36,204 bases of DNA from Elusimicrobiota bacterium (GCA_016234805.1 JACRNU010000052.1:1-36204), one strand, 5' to 3'. Counted from the first letter of the stretch, positions 8,423-17,301 are shown. The notes: a model not told the origin generated them from the letters alone. Numbers and translations: made by a program.

Positions 8423-9787
8423 ATGACGGAAGAAGAGAAACCAAAGCCTAACGCCATCCCGGTTCATTCCTCGACCGAGGGGCAAGTCGGCGGCTCCATA
8501 CCGCAAGTCCAGCCGCCGGCTAAGAACCTCTACCCCAAGCCCGTCTACAGCAAGAAAGCGGGCAAGCTCCTCAAGACCCGGCTGTGGCCCACCGAGCGCT
8601 GGGCCAACCCCTGGTCCCAGCCGGAGTACCGCAACGCCGCGTTCCAACTGGCCGCGATCATCGGGGGGGACCTCCTCTACAAGTACCTGCTCGCCGGCAC
8701 CGCGCTCCTGCACCAGCACCTGGCGGCCCGCGGCATCCCGTCGGGCCCCCTGGCAGACCCTGCTTGGACCGGGGCCGCCCTGCGGACCGGAGCGGAGGTC
8801 GCCTGGACCGCGTTCAAGGTGATCCTGGTCGTGGGGGTCATCAACGTCAACGGCCTCTGGGCCGTCTGGTGGGAGCGCAAGCTCTCGGCCCACATGCAGT
8901 CGCGCCTGGGTCCCATGTACGCCGGCGGGTTCCACGGCTGGGCGCAGACCGCGCTCGACAGCATCAAGCTCCTGCTCAAGGAGGACGCCACGCCCGCGGA
9001 CGCCGACCGGGCGGTGCATCGGCTGGCGCCCGCCATCGTCATCGTGCCCGCGGTCCTGGCCTTCGCGCCCGTGCTCTTCGGCACCGAGCTCGCCGCAGCC
9101 AAGCTCGACGTGGGCGCGCTCTACATCCTCGCGGTCTCCGGGGTCTCGGTCATCGGCGTGGTCATGGCCGGCTGGTCGTCGAACAACAAGTTCTCCCTCC
9201 TGGGGGGGCTGCGCGCGGCCGCCCAGGTCGTCAGCTACGAGATCCCCCGCATCTTCGCCGTGGTGCCGGTCATCATGTTCGTCGGGTCCCTGGACCTGGC
9301 CGCCATCGACGCGGCCCAGAGGGGCTACTGGCTGGGCTTCTTCCCGCGGTGGTTCGTGTTCTGGTTCCCGGCCGGCCCGATCGCCCTCATCCTCTTCCTC
9401 ATCGCCTCCCTGGCCGAGACCAACCGGGTCCCCTTCGACATCCCCGAAGCCGAGTCCGAGCTGGTGGCCGGGTTCATGACCGAGTACTCCGGCATGAAGT
9501 GGGCGCTCTTCTTCCTGGCCGAGTACGCCTACGTGCTCCTGGCCTGCTTCATGATGTCGGTCTTCTTCCTCGGAGGGGGCGCCGCGCCGCTCCCCTTCCT
9601 GGCCATCGTGCCGAGCTGGATCTGGATGCTCGCCAAGGCCCTGTTCATGATGTTCGTCTTCATGTGGCTGCGCTGGACCCTCCCGAGGTTCCGGGTGGAC
9701 CAGCTCATGGATTTCAACTGGAAGTTCATGCTGCCGTGGAGCTTCGCGGTCGTGGCCCTGGCAGGGGTGACCATCGCATGGCTATGA
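8423..9787 (+). CDS. nuoH: NADH-quinone oxidoreductase subunit H
   Basis: The proton-pumping membrane subunit at the base of complex I, forming much of the quinone chamber. Diagnostic motifs: WERKLSAHMQSRLGP, AGWSSNNKFSLLGG, SYEIPR, and ETNRVPFDIPEAESELVAGF followed by EYSGMKW. The ATG at 8423 gives 454 residues. An in-frame ATG at 8351 would overlap the preceding gene by 50 bases and add 24 unlikely residues. No clear ribosome-binding site precedes either start. Compared with E. coli NuoH (325 residues), the conserved core begins about 100 residues later: a Pro/Lys-rich soluble stretch (about 1-60) and an extra hydrophobic segment (about 75-95) precede the usual first helix. It is the first gene of a nuoHIJKLMN block and its stop overlaps nuoI. 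Confidence 0.96.
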   Translation: MTEEEKPKPNAIPVHSSTEGQVGGSIPQVQPPAKNLYPKPVYSKKAGKLLKTRLWPTERWANPWSQPEYRNAAFQLAAIIGGDLLYKYLLAGTALLHQHLAARGIPSGPLADPAWTGAALRTGAEVAWTAFKVILVVGVINVNGLWAVWWERKLSAHMQSRLGPMYAGGFHGWAQTALDSIKLLLKEDATPADADRAVHRLAPAIVIVPAVLAFAPVLFGTELAAAKLDVGALYILAVSGVSVIGVVMAGWSSNNKFSLLGGLRAAAQVVSYEIPRIFAVVPVIMFVGSLDLAAIDAAQRGYWLGFFPRWFVFWFPAGPIALILFLIASLAETNRVPFDIPEAESELVAGFMTEYSGMKWALFFLAEYAYVLLACFMMSVFFLGGGAAPLPFLAIVPSWIWMLAKALFMMFVFMWLRWTLPRFRVDQLMDFNWKFMLPWSFAVVALAGVTIAWL

Positions 9788-10317
9788 TGTCCTATCTCGG
9801 ACGCATCGCCGGCGACTCCTTCGCCGTGTGCAAGGGCATGTGGGTGACCCTGCGCACCCTGGTCAAGCCCTCCATCACCGTCCAGTACCCGACGGAGAAG
9901 CTCACCCCGGAGCCCATGTTCCGCGGCGTGCTGCTCTACGACGTCGAGCGCTGCACCGCCTGCGGCCTGTGCGTGAAAGCCTGCCCCTCGGGCTGCATCG
10001 CGGTCCAGAACCAGGTCAACGAGGCCGGCAAGCGCGTGCCCAAGGCCGCCTGGTACTCCATCGACCTCGGACGGTGCAACTGGTGCCGCCTCTGCGAGGA
10101 GTCCTGCCCCTTCAAGCCCAAGGTCGTCTGGCACTCCGTGGATTACGAGCTCTGTTTCTTCTCGCGTTCGGAGATGACCCGCTGCTGGAAGCCGGGCTTC
10201 CCGTTCCTCGGCAAGGTCTACGACCGCAGGAAAGACGCCTTCTTCGACCCGCCGGCCCAGATCGTCATCCAGGAAGTCCCGGCCCGGCACGACGACAAGG
10301 GGCCCAGGTGGGACTGA
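9778..10317 (+). CDS. nuoI: NADH-quinone oxidoreductase subunit I (2x[4Fe-4S] ferredoxin)
   Basis: 179 residues. Two ferredoxin motifs, CTACGLCVKACP and CNWCRLCEESCP, hold the N6a/N6b clusters that pass electrons from the peripheral arm towards the quinone site. The start at 9778 has an aggggtg box 7 bases upstream and overlaps the end of nuoH by 10 bases. ATGs at 9784 and 9787 are alternatives that would shorten the protein by two or three residues. The N-terminal LRTLVKPSITVQYP region is typical of NuoI and helps it bind the membrane arm. Translational coupling to nuoH is likely. Confidence 0.96.
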   Translation: MAMMSYLGRIAGDSFAVCKGMWVTLRTLVKPSITVQYPTEKLTPEPMFRGVLLYDVERCTACGLCVKACPSGCIAVQNQVNEAGKRVPKAAWYSIDLGRCNWCRLCEESCPFKPKVVWHSVDYELCFFSRSEMTRCWKPGFPFLGKVYDRRKDAFFDPPAQIVIQEVPARHDDKGPRWD

Positions 10318-10321
10318 CCTC

Positions 10322-10831
10322 ATGATGGAACAGATCGCCTTCTACTCCATGGCGGGACTGGCGGTCGTCTCCGCCCTGGCAGTCGTCACCCTGCGCAACA
10401 CCGTGCACTGCGCCCTCTTCCTCGGCCTGAGCCTGGCGGGCGTGGCCGGGATCTTCGGAGTCCTGGGCGCGGACTTCCTCTTCGCCAGCCAGATCCTCAT
10501 CTACGTGGGCGGCATCGCGGTCCTCATGATCTTCGCGGTCATGCTCATGGGCCGCGCCTCGGACCTCACCCTCAGGCAGGTCAACCAGGAGTGGCTGGCC
10601 GCCCTGCTCGTCTGCGCCATCACCGCCGCGGGGCTCCTGCGCGGGGCCAAGGCCTACCTGGGCAGCGTCGCGGCCGGGGCCCCGGCGCCTTCCACCAAGC
10701 CGCTGGGCAGGCTTATGCTGGGGGACTATGTCCTGCCTTTCGAGCTCATCTCACTGGTGCTCACGGCGGCCCTATTGGGAGCAATTTTCTTTACGAGGAA
10801 GGAAACTCTTCCGAGTGGGGGAGGCAAGTGA
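10322..10831 (+). CDS. nuoJ: NADH-quinone oxidoreductase subunit J
   Basis: 169 residues with five predicted membrane helices. The family signature is visible as RNTVHCALFL, LGADFLFASQILIYVGGIAV and LMIFAVMLMG, the region that includes the pi-bulge third helix implicated in coupling quinone chemistry to proton pumping. The start is ATG-ATG, 4 bases after the nuoI stop. The gene ends one base before the nuoK start, inside the tight nuo operon. The C-terminal half (about 110-130) carries a short Ala/Pro/Gly-rich loop before the final helix, a variable part of this family. Confidence 0.95.
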   Translation: MMEQIAFYSMAGLAVVSALAVVTLRNTVHCALFLGLSLAGVAGIFGVLGADFLFASQILIYVGGIAVLMIFAVMLMGRASDLTLRQVNQEWLAALLVCAITAAGLLRGAKAYLGSVAAGAPAPSTKPLGRLMLGDYVLPFELISLVLTAALLGAIFFTRKETLPSGGGK

Positions 10832-10832
10832 C

Positions 10833-11138
10833 ATGACCCTGGCCCATTACATCGCCTTGGGCGCGGTCCTTTTCGTCATCGGCATCTTCGGGGCCCTGAC
10901 CCGGCGCAGCGTCATCGGCATCCTGATGTCCATCGAGCTCATGTTCAACGCCGCCAACATCAACCTGGCCGCCTTCAACCGCTACCTCCATCCGGAGGGC
11001 GTCGCGGGGCAGGCCTTCGCCCTGTTCATCATGACCGTGGCCGCCGCAGAGGTCGTGGTCGGACTCGCCCTGGTGCTGGCCATCTATCGGAACTGGGACA
11101 AAACCTACATGGAAAACATCAATCTGCTAAAAGGCTGA
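10833..11138 (+). CDS. nuoK: NADH-quinone oxidoreductase subunit K
   Basis: 101 residues with three membrane helices, the standard NuoK size. It has the conserved membrane glutamates in MSIELMFNAANINL and AAAEVVVGLAL, which belong to the proton path between the quinone chamber and the antiporter-like subunits. The ATG at 10833 is preceded by a gggggagg box. The frame is open further upstream, but a longer start would run into nuoJ without family support. A 55-base gap to nuoL follows; it contains a ggaggctcggag stretch next to the nuoL start. Confidence 0.96.
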   Translation: MTLAHYIALGAVLFVIGIFGALTRRSVIGILMSIELMFNAANINLAAFNRYLHPEGVAGQAFALFIMTVAAAEVVVGLALVLAIYRNWDKTYMENINLLKG

Positions 11139-11193
11139 TGGGAACGACCTCTGCCCCCACAATCCTCGTCTCCCCGCCGGGGAGGCTCGGAGC

Positions 11194-13191
11194 ATGATGA
11201 TAGAGAACGTCTGGCTGGTCCCGCTCCTGCCCCTGGCCGCCTCCCTCGTCATCCTCTTCGGCGGCCGCGAGCGCGAGGATTCGCCCATGCCGTTCGTGGG
11301 CATCGCGGCCATGGCCGCCTCCCTCTATATCTCCCTGGCCGTCATCTTCGACGCCGCGACCGGAGCCGCGGCCCTGCCCTTCGAGAAAGAGTGGCTGTGG
11401 TATTCCTTCGCCGCGAACCTGGGCGGCCAGCCCTCCATCTTCGAGATGAGGGCCGGGGTGCTCATCGATGGCGCAGCCGCGGTCATGCTCGGGGTGGTCT
11501 GCCTCGTGAGCCTGCTCGTGCAGATCTACTCCCTGGGGTACATGCACGGGGACCGCAAGTTCAAGCGCTACTTCGCCTACATCTCCTTCTTCACGGCCTC
11601 CATGCTCGGCCTGGTGGTTTCCAACAACCTCATCGTGGTCTTCGCGTGCTGGGAACTCGTGGGCGTGTCATCCTACCTCCTGATCGGCTTCTGGTTCGAG
11701 AAGGAAGCCCCGCCCTACGCGGCCAAGAAGGCCTTCATCACCACCAAGCTCGGCGACCTCGGGTTCTTCCTTGCCCTGCTCCTGATCTTCACCTACGCCG
11801 GCAGCTACAACCTCGTCCGCCTCAAGGAGACGGTCGAGATGGGCTACCTGCCTCCCATGGTGCTGACCCTCATCGGCCTGGGCCTGCTGTGCGGGGCCGC
11901 GGGCAAGTCCGCCCAGGCGCCGCTCTTCATCTGGCTCCCGGACGCCATGGAGGGCCCGACCCCGGTCTCCGCCCTCATCCACGCAGCGACCATGGTCGCT
12001 GCCGGCATCTACCTGGTCGCCCGCTGCTACTTCTTCTTCCTTGCCAGCCCGATAGCCATGGAGACCGTGGCCTGGGCGGGACTCATCACCGCATTCCTGG
12101 CCGGCAGCATGGCGCTCGTGCCCTACGACATCAAGCGCGTGCTCGCCTTCTCCACGGTCAGCCAGCTCGGGTTCATGATGTGCGCGCTCGGCGTGGGAGG
12201 CTACACGGCCGGGCTCTTCCACCTGACCACGCACGCCTTCTTCAAGGCCCTGCTGTTCCTGGGCGCCGGCTCCGTCATCCACGCGGTCCACACCAACGAC
12301 ATGCGCTCCATGGGCGGGCTCTCCAAGAGGATGCCCTGGACCTTCCTGACCATGACCGTGGGCTGTCTGGCCCTGGCCGGCATCCCGCCGTTCGCCGGGT
12401 TCTTCTCCAAGGACCAGATCCTCGAGAAGGTCTTCGAGCACAGCCCGGTCATGTTCGCCGTCCTGGTCTTCACCGCGTGTCTGACGGCCTTCTACACCTT
12501 CAGGATGCTCTTCCTCACCTTCTGGGGCGACGGCCGCGACCATCACCGGGTCGACCACGCGGAGGAATCCGGAGCCGTGATGACCGTCCCTTTGATGATC
12601 CTGGCGGCGCTCTCCCTGGTATCGGGCTGGGCCCTCGAGCACGGGCACGCCTTCGCCTCCTTCGTGGGCTCCGGAGGCGCAGCCGGCCACGCGGCCGAGG
12701 CAGCCGGGCATGCCGCGGCAGCAGGGCACGCCATCAACCCCATGGTCCTGGCCGCGGGGGTGACCGCCGGGGCGTGCTTCTTCATCGCCTTGGCCTACTC
12801 CCTCTACGCCGGCCGCGACTTCAGCCGCGCCCAACGGCTCAAGTCCCTCTTCCAGCCCGTCTTCGACCTGCTCGAGAAGCGCTACGGGTTCGACGCCTTC
12901 TTCCTCGGCCTCGTGGACCTCGCGGACCGGATCGCGGTCCTGTGCCGCTGGGTCGACATCGAAGTGATCGACAAGGTCTTCGTGGACGGCTGGGGACTGC
13001 TGTGCCGGGTGGCCGCCGAGATCAGCCACCTTTTCGACGCCCTCTTCGTGGACCAGGCCGTGGACGGGTGCGGCTACGTCAGCCGCGACATCGCCGGAAG
13101 AGGGCTGCGCAGCCTCATCGCGCGCGGCCAGGTCCAGGAGTATATGCTCTACCTCGCGGTCGGGGTGAGCCTGTTCGCAATCTTGAAATAA
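11194..13191 (+). CDS. nuoL: NADH-quinone oxidoreductase subunit L (antiporter-like)
   Basis: 665 residues, slightly longer than E. coli NuoL (613). This is the distal proton-pumping subunit. Visible landmarks are the helix-5 glutamate (ACWELVGVSSYLLIGFW), the lysine-bearing AAKKAFITTKLGD, AAGKSAQAPLFIWLPDAMEG, and PTPVSALIHAATMVAAG. The C-terminal part (about 550-665) fits the long lateral helix plus final membrane helix. An Ala/Gly/His-rich loop (about 490-515, repeating AAGHA) interrupts the region before it; it is probably a surface linker and does not disturb the core. Confidence 0.96.
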   Translation: MMIENVWLVPLLPLAASLVILFGGREREDSPMPFVGIAAMAASLYISLAVIFDAATGAAALPFEKEWLWYSFAANLGGQPSIFEMRAGVLIDGAAAVMLGVVCLVSLLVQIYSLGYMHGDRKFKRYFAYISFFTASMLGLVVSNNLIVVFACWELVGVSSYLLIGFWFEKEAPPYAAKKAFITTKLGDLGFFLALLLIFTYAGSYNLVRLKETVEMGYLPPMVLTLIGLGLLCGAAGKSAQAPLFIWLPDAMEGPTPVSALIHAATMVAAGIYLVARCYFFFLASPIAMETVAWAGLITAFLAGSMALVPYDIKRVLAFSTVSQLGFMMCALGVGGYTAGLFHLTTHAFFKALLFLGAGSVIHAVHTNDMRSMGGLSKRMPWTFLTMTVGCLALAGIPPFAGFFSKDQILEKVFEHSPVMFAVLVFTACLTAFYTFRMLFLTFWGDGRDHHRVDHAEESGAVMTVPLMILAALSLVSGWALEHGHAFASFVGSGGAAGHAAEAAGHAAAAGHAINPMVLAAGVTAGACFFIALAYSLYAGRDFSRAQRLKSLFQPVFDLLEKRYGFDAFFLGLVDLADRIAVLCRWVDIEVIDKVFVDGWGLLCRVAAEISHLFDALFVDQAVDGCGYVSRDIAGRGLRSLIARGQVQEYMLYLAVGVSLFAILK

Positions 13192-13204
13192 ATAGGATGA
13201 AACG

Positions 13205-14677
13205 ATGGAATTTCCTCTTCTCTCGCTGATCACTTTCATCCCCCTGGCGGGGGCTCTGGCGGTGCTGTGCCTGCCCAAAGACAGCAGGCGCGCCATCGAA
13301 GCGGCGGCCCTGGCCGCGTCCGCGGTCTCCTTCGCGCTTTCGGTCTGGCTCTACTTCGCCTTCGACCGGTCGACCGCGGCCATGCAGTTCGTGGAGCGCC
13401 ACGCGTGGATCGCCGCGGACGCGGTGAAGGTCGACTACTACCTCGGGGTGGACGGCCTCTCCGCTCCCCTTGTCATCCTGACGACCCTGATGTCCCTGAT
13501 CGCGCTGATCGCCTCTTTGGGCATCAAGGAGCGCTTCAAGGAGTACTGCTTCTGGTTCCTCATCCTCGAGGTCGGCATGCTCGGGGTCTTCGAATCCCTG
13601 GACTTCTTCCTCTTCTACGTCTTCTGGGAGATCACCCTGGTCCCGATGTACTTCCTCATCGGCATATGGGGCGGCCCCCAGAAGGAGTACGCGGCCATCA
13701 AGTTCTTCCTCTACACCCTGGCCGGGTCGGTCTTCATGCTGCTGGGCATCCTGGCCCTGTACTTCAAGGCGGACCCCCACACCTTCGACATGCTGGCGCT
13801 CATGAAGATCCACGGGACTTTAAGCTTCCGCTTCCAGGTCCTGGCCTTCCTCGCGTTCTACTTCGGGTTCGCCATCAAGGTCCCGGCGTTCCCGTTCCAC
13901 ACTTGGCTTCCCCTGGCGCATGTGGAGGCCCCGACCGCGATCTCGGTCATCCTGGCGGCCGTGCTCCTGAAGATGGGCGTCTACGGCATCCTGCGGGTCA
14001 ACTACTGCATGCTGCCCCTCGGGTTCGAGTGGTTCCTGCCCATCCTCGTGCTCATCGCGGTCATCAACATCGTCTACGGGGCGCTCTGCGCCATGGCCCA
14101 GAACGACATGAAGAAGATGGTCGCGTACTCCTCCATCAACCACATGGGGTACTGCCTCCTGGCCATCGCCGGCGTCTCGGCCACGGGCTTCTCCGGCGCG
14201 GCCTTCCAGATGATCAACCACGGGATCATCACCGGGGCGCTGTTCCTTCTCGTAGGCGTGGTCTACGACCGGGCCCACACCCGGGACATCGGGGCCTTCG
14301 GCGGACTGGCCGCCAAGGTCCCGGTCTTCGCGGGCCTCATGTCCCTCTCCTGCTTCGCGTCCCTGGGCCTGCCCGGCATGGCCGGGTTCATCAGCGAGTT
14401 CCTCTGCTTCCTCGGGGCCTTCCCGCGCTGGAAGATCTACACGGCCGTGTCCGTGCTCGGCGTGATCATCACGGCCGCCTTCTTCCTGCGCATGATCGAG
14501 AAAGTCTTCCTCGGACCTCTCAACAAGCGCTGGGCGGACCTGCCGGACATGAATACGCGGGAGCTCGTCTCGGTGGTCCCCCTGGCGATCCTCATGGTCG
14601 CGCTCGGCATCTGGCCGAAGTGGGCCCTGGACATGATGAACACGACCATGGTCAGCCTCGCGGGTCTCTTTAAATAA
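13205..14677 (+). CDS. nuoM: NADH-quinone oxidoreductase subunit M (antiporter-like)
   Basis: 490 residues, close to E. coli NuoM (509). Antiporter-like core motifs are VFWEITLVPMYFLIGIWGG (functional Glu), EYAAIKFFLYTLAGSVFMLL, FAIKVPAFPFHTWLPLAHVE, and SINHMGYCLLAI. The start ATG has an aggatga box 4 bases before it and lies 13 bases after nuoL. The stop is one base before the nuoN ATG. It is one of the three Mrp-type proton channels of the membrane arm. Confidence 0.96.
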   Translation: MEFPLLSLITFIPLAGALAVLCLPKDSRRAIEAAALAASAVSFALSVWLYFAFDRSTAAMQFVERHAWIAADAVKVDYYLGVDGLSAPLVILTTLMSLIALIASLGIKERFKEYCFWFLILEVGMLGVFESLDFFLFYVFWEITLVPMYFLIGIWGGPQKEYAAIKFFLYTLAGSVFMLLGILALYFKADPHTFDMLALMKIHGTLSFRFQVLAFLAFYFGFAIKVPAFPFHTWLPLAHVEAPTAISVILAAVLLKMGVYGILRVNYCMLPLGFEWFLPILVLIAVINIVYGALCAMAQNDMKKMVAYSSINHMGYCLLAIAGVSATGFSGAAFQMINHGIITGALFLLVGVVYDRAHTRDIGAFGGLAAKVPVFAGLMSLSCFASLGLPGMAGFISEFLCFLGAFPRWKIYTAVSVLGVIITAAFFLRMIEKVFLGPLNKRWADLPDMNTRELVSVVPLAILMVALGIWPKWALDMMNTTMVSLAGLFK

Positions 14678-14678
14678 G

Positions 14679-16166
14679 ATGCTGAACCTCGCCCTGCTGA
14701 AGTCCGAGATAGTCCTTGGCGCCCTGGCCCTGGGCCTCTTGGCCGCGGACCTCCTCCTGCCCGAGGGGAGGAAGCGCGCCCTCTATGGCCTCGCGCTGCT
14801 CGCCTGCGGCATCTCCCTCTTCCTGACAGGCTCGGCTCTCCTGCCCGCGCCCGGCGTCTTTGGCGCGGGCGTGCCGCTTCCGCTGCCGACAGGAGGCGGC
14901 CCGGCCGCGGCGCTGGGGGCCGGGGTCGGAACGCTCTGGTCCGTGGACCCCTTCAGCTTGTTCCTGAAGATGGTCGTGCTCGGGAGCACGGTCCTGGCCC
15001 TGCTGCTCACCATGGACGATTCGAGCATCCCGGACTCCGAGGCCGGGAGCTTCAGCTGTCTGCTGCTCCTCTCCGCGGTGGGGATGATGCTCCTCGTGTC
15101 CGCCACGGACCTCCTGCTGATCTTCGTCAGCCTCGAGCTCGTCTCCATCGCCTCCTTCATCCTGGTCGGCTACGAGCGCCGCAATCCCAAATCCAACGAG
15201 GGGTCGCTGAAGTACTTCATCTTCGGCGCCTTCTCCTCCGCGGTCATGGCCTACGGCATCTCTCTCTTCTACGGCGCCACCGGGGCCACCTCCCTGGTGG
15301 CAGCCAAGCCTCAGGGCGCCATGGCGCTCATGGGCCTGCTGTTCATCCTCGTGGGCTTCGGGTTCAAGGCCGCCATCGCGCCCATGCATTTCTGGGTCCC
15401 GGACGCCTACGAGGGCGCTCCCACCCCGGTCACGGCCTACCTCTCCGTGGCGCCCAAGCTCGCGGCCATGGGCGCGCTGGCCCGCCTGCTCACGGCGCTG
15501 GTCCCGGCCGGATCCATGGACCTGACCCTGCTGCTCTCGCTCCTGTGCGGCCTGACCATGACCTGGGGCAACCTCGTGGCGCTCTTCCAGCGCAACATCA
15601 AGCGCCTGCTCGCGTACTCATCCATCGCCCAGGCCGGGTACATCATGATGGGCATCGTGACCGGCGACGCCATGGGCCTCCAGGGCATCCTGATCTACTC
15701 CTTCGTCTACGTGGCCATGAACATCGGGGCCTTCGCCCTGGCCGTGGCCCTGGCCGCGGATCGGTCCGACGCCCTCGACCCCTACGACCTGGACTCCTTC
15801 GACGGGCTCTCCAGCCGCTCCCTGCCCGCGGCCCTGGCCATGACCCTCTTCCTGCTCTCGCTGGCCGGCATCCCTCCCCTGGCAGGCTTCATCGGCAAGT
15901 TCTACCTGATCGGGTCCGCGGTGGGGACCGCCCACTACGGCCTGGCAATCGTGGCCGTGCTCAACAGCGTGGTGTCCGTCTACTACTACATGTCCGTCTG
16001 CTACCGCATGTTCTTCACAGCCCCGAGGAAAGGCGCCCGCGTCCCACGCTTCGGCGCAGGCATCTACGCCGCCGCTGCCCTGGCCCTGGCCGTCACCCTG
16101 TTCTTCGGCGTGTTCCCTCACCGCCTCGCGGTCTGGGCCCAGTTCTCAGCCAAGTTCCTGCCCTAA
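14679..16166 (+). CDS. nuoN: NADH-quinone oxidoreductase subunit N (antiporter-like)
   Basis: 495 residues, close to E. coli NuoN (485). Key features are SLELVSIASFILVGYERR (membrane Glu), SLKYFIFGAFSSAVMAYG (Lys), GFGFKAAIAPMHFWVPDAYEG, and LLSLAGIPPLAGFIGKFYLIG. It is the last gene of the nuoHIJKLMN block; no nuoA-G homologue is in the window, so the peripheral arm must be encoded elsewhere. The stop codon lies within the left arm of a perfect hairpin that closes the operon. Confidence 0.96.
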   Translation: MLNLALLKSEIVLGALALGLLAADLLLPEGRKRALYGLALLACGISLFLTGSALLPAPGVFGAGVPLPLPTGGGPAAALGAGVGTLWSVDPFSLFLKMVVLGSTVLALLLTMDDSSIPDSEAGSFSCLLLLSAVGMMLLVSATDLLLIFVSLELVSIASFILVGYERRNPKSNEGSLKYFIFGAFSSAVMAYGISLFYGATGATSLVAAKPQGAMALMGLLFILVGFGFKAAIAPMHFWVPDAYEGAPTPVTAYLSVAPKLAAMGALARLLTALVPAGSMDLTLLLSLLCGLTMTWGNLVALFQRNIKRLLAYSSIAQAGYIMMGIVTGDAMGLQGILIYSFVYVAMNIGAFALAVALAADRSDALDPYDLDSFDGLSSRSLPAALAMTLFLLSLAGIPPLAGFIGKFYLIGSAVGTAHYGLAIVAVLNSVVSVYYYMSVCYRMFFTAPRKGARVPRFGAGIYAAAALALAVTLFFGVFPHRLAVWAQFSAKFLP

Positions 16167-16190
16167 GCCAGCGCGCAGCGCTGGCTTAGG
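16162..16190 (+). repeat. Perfect 12-bp hairpin at the end of nuoN
   Basis: The arms cctaagccagcg (16162-16173) and cgctggcttagg (16179-16190) are perfect complements around a 5-base loop. The TAA stop of nuoN is inside the left arm. No T-run follows, so it does not look like a classical intrinsic terminator. It may act as an mRNA 3' stabiliser, a rho-associated stop, or the edge of a small repeat element. Confidence 0.7.
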
Positions 16191-16245
16191 AGGTGCCTGG
16201 TTCCAGGCCCTCCCGCAATCATCCCGGTTTAGGAACCTGGCACCT
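16191..16245. repeat. Short inverted repeat, REP/MITE-like
   Basis: aggtgcctggttcc (16191-16204) and ggaacctggcacct (16232-16245) pair over 14 bases with a single central mismatch, enclosing 27 bases. The left arm directly abuts the hairpin at 16162-16190. Similar short imperfect palindromes are typical of repetitive extragenic elements. There is no second copy in this window, so the class is not proven. Confidence 0.5.
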
Positions 16246-16357
16246 GCGACCCATGTTGCGCCGGACCAGGAGACAGGGAGAGCCTGGGGTTCCCGATCCG
16301 GCTTGGACCAAGGTGACTACAGGCATCACGAAGTATGCCGTAGGTCATTCTCTGGAT

Positions 16358-16386
16358 TTGTCATATGCTGTACCATGGAATAATCT
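16358..16386 (+). promoter_or_regulatory. Candidate sigma-70 promoter for the HybA-like operon
   Basis: TTGTCA (16358-16363) matches the -35 consensus at 5 of 6 positions. It is followed after exactly 17 bases by TAATCT (16381-16386), a weak -10. TAGAAT at 16386-16391 is a better hexamer but would give a 22-base spacer. The stretch is AT-rich against a very GC-rich background and ends about 19 bases before the ATG at 16405. The rest of 16246-16404 holds no gene that I can support. Confidence 0.4.
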
Positions 16387-16404
16387 AGAATACGGAGCTT
16401 GGCC

Positions 16405-17301
16405 ATGCAGAAGCTCGATCGACGCGCCTTCCTGAAGAACACCCTGGCGCTTGCCGGCGCGGCCGGCCTGCAGGCCGGGACCGCGCACGCCGGGCCGAAG
16501 AACGCGCTCTCGCCGGACCGGATGGGGGTGCTGGTGGACACCACCGTGTGCATCGGCTGCAGGAACTGCGAGTGGGCCTGCAAGACCGCCCACGGCATGA
16601 AGACCCCCCCGATCGAGTCCTACGAGGACCGGGCGGTCTTCTCGGCGATGCGCCGGCCCGACGACACGGCGCTGACCGTGGTGAACGCCTATCCCAACCC
16701 GCGCAGGCCCGAGGTCCCCTTCACGGTGAAGGTCCAGTGCATGCATTGCGGCCGCCCGGCCTGCGTCTCCGCCTGCATCGTCGGGGCCTTGTCCAAGCAG
16801 GAGAACGGGGCCGTGGTCTGGGACGACGCCAAGTGCATCGGCTGCCGCTACTGCATGATCGCCTGCCCGTTCCAAGTGCCCGCCTTCGAGTACCGCAAGG
16901 CCATCGAGCCGAAGGTCATGAAGTGCGACTTCTGCTTCGAGCGGCGCAAGCAGGACGGCCTCCCCGCCTGCGTGGAAACCTGCCCGGTCGAGGCCCTGAC
17001 CTTCGGGCCGCGGGAGGAGCTCGTGCGCGTCGCCCGCGACCGCGTGAAACGCCGCCCGGAGCGCTACGTGAGCCACGTGTACGGCGAGTTCGAGGTGGGC
17101 GGGACCGACTGGCTCTACCTGGCCGGGACGGACTTCGCGGGCCTCCAGTTCCCGAAGCTGGGGCGCAGCCCCGCCCCGGGCGTGTCCGAGAGCATCCAGC
17201 ACGGCATCTTCGCGTACTTCGTCCCGCCGGTCTCGCTCTACGCCCTGCTCGGCCTCCTGATGTGGATCGCGAAGAACGCCCCGGCCGAGGAAGGGGACTG
17301 A
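16405..17301 (+). CDS. HybA-like Tat-exported 4x[4Fe-4S] ferredoxin subunit
   Basis: 298 residues. It opens with a twin-arginine signal (DRRAFLKNTLALAGAAG, cleavage near AHA at about 30). Sixteen cysteines follow in four groups: CIGCRNCEWAC, CMHCGRPACVSAC, CIGCRYCMIAC and CDFC..ACVETC, binding four [4Fe-4S] clusters as in HybA, HmcB and DmsB-type proteins. A single hydrophobic helix near the C-terminus (YALLGLLMWIA) anchors it, as in HybA (328 residues in E. coli). A periplasmic electron-wire role next to the quinone subunit is inferred. The ATG at 16405 has ggag 7 bases upstream; a TTG at 16399 is a less likely start. No hydrogenase subunit gene accompanies it, so it is not called hybA. Confidence 0.88.
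   Translation: MQKLDRRAFLKNTLALAGAAGLQAGTAHAGPKNALSPDRMGVLVDTTVCIGCRNCEWACKTAHGMKTPPIESYEDRAVFSAMRRPDDTALTVVNAYPNPRRPEVPFTVKVQCMHCGRPACVSACIVGALSKQENGAVVWDDAKCIGCRYCMIACPFQVPAFEYRKAIEPKVMKCDFCFERRKQDGLPACVETCPVEALTFGPREELVRVARDRVKRRPERYVSHVYGEFEVGGTDWLYLAGTDFAGLQFPKLGRSPAPGVSESIQHGIFAYFVPPVSLYALLGLLMWIAKNAPAEEGD

Noticed and set aside
11668..13296. Long minus-strand open frame opposite nuoL
   Set aside because: It mirrors a clear NuoL in a high-GC region. Its protein is Glu/Gly/His-rich low-complexity sequence with no family resemblance.
16162..16190. Intrinsic terminator after nuoN
   Set aside because: The stem is strong but no T-run follows, so it is listed as a hairpin only.
16193..16435. 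80-codon + strand frame between nuoN and the HybA-like gene
   Set aside because: It runs through inverted repeats and a candidate promoter and overlaps the next gene start, with no ribosome-binding site or recognisable motif.
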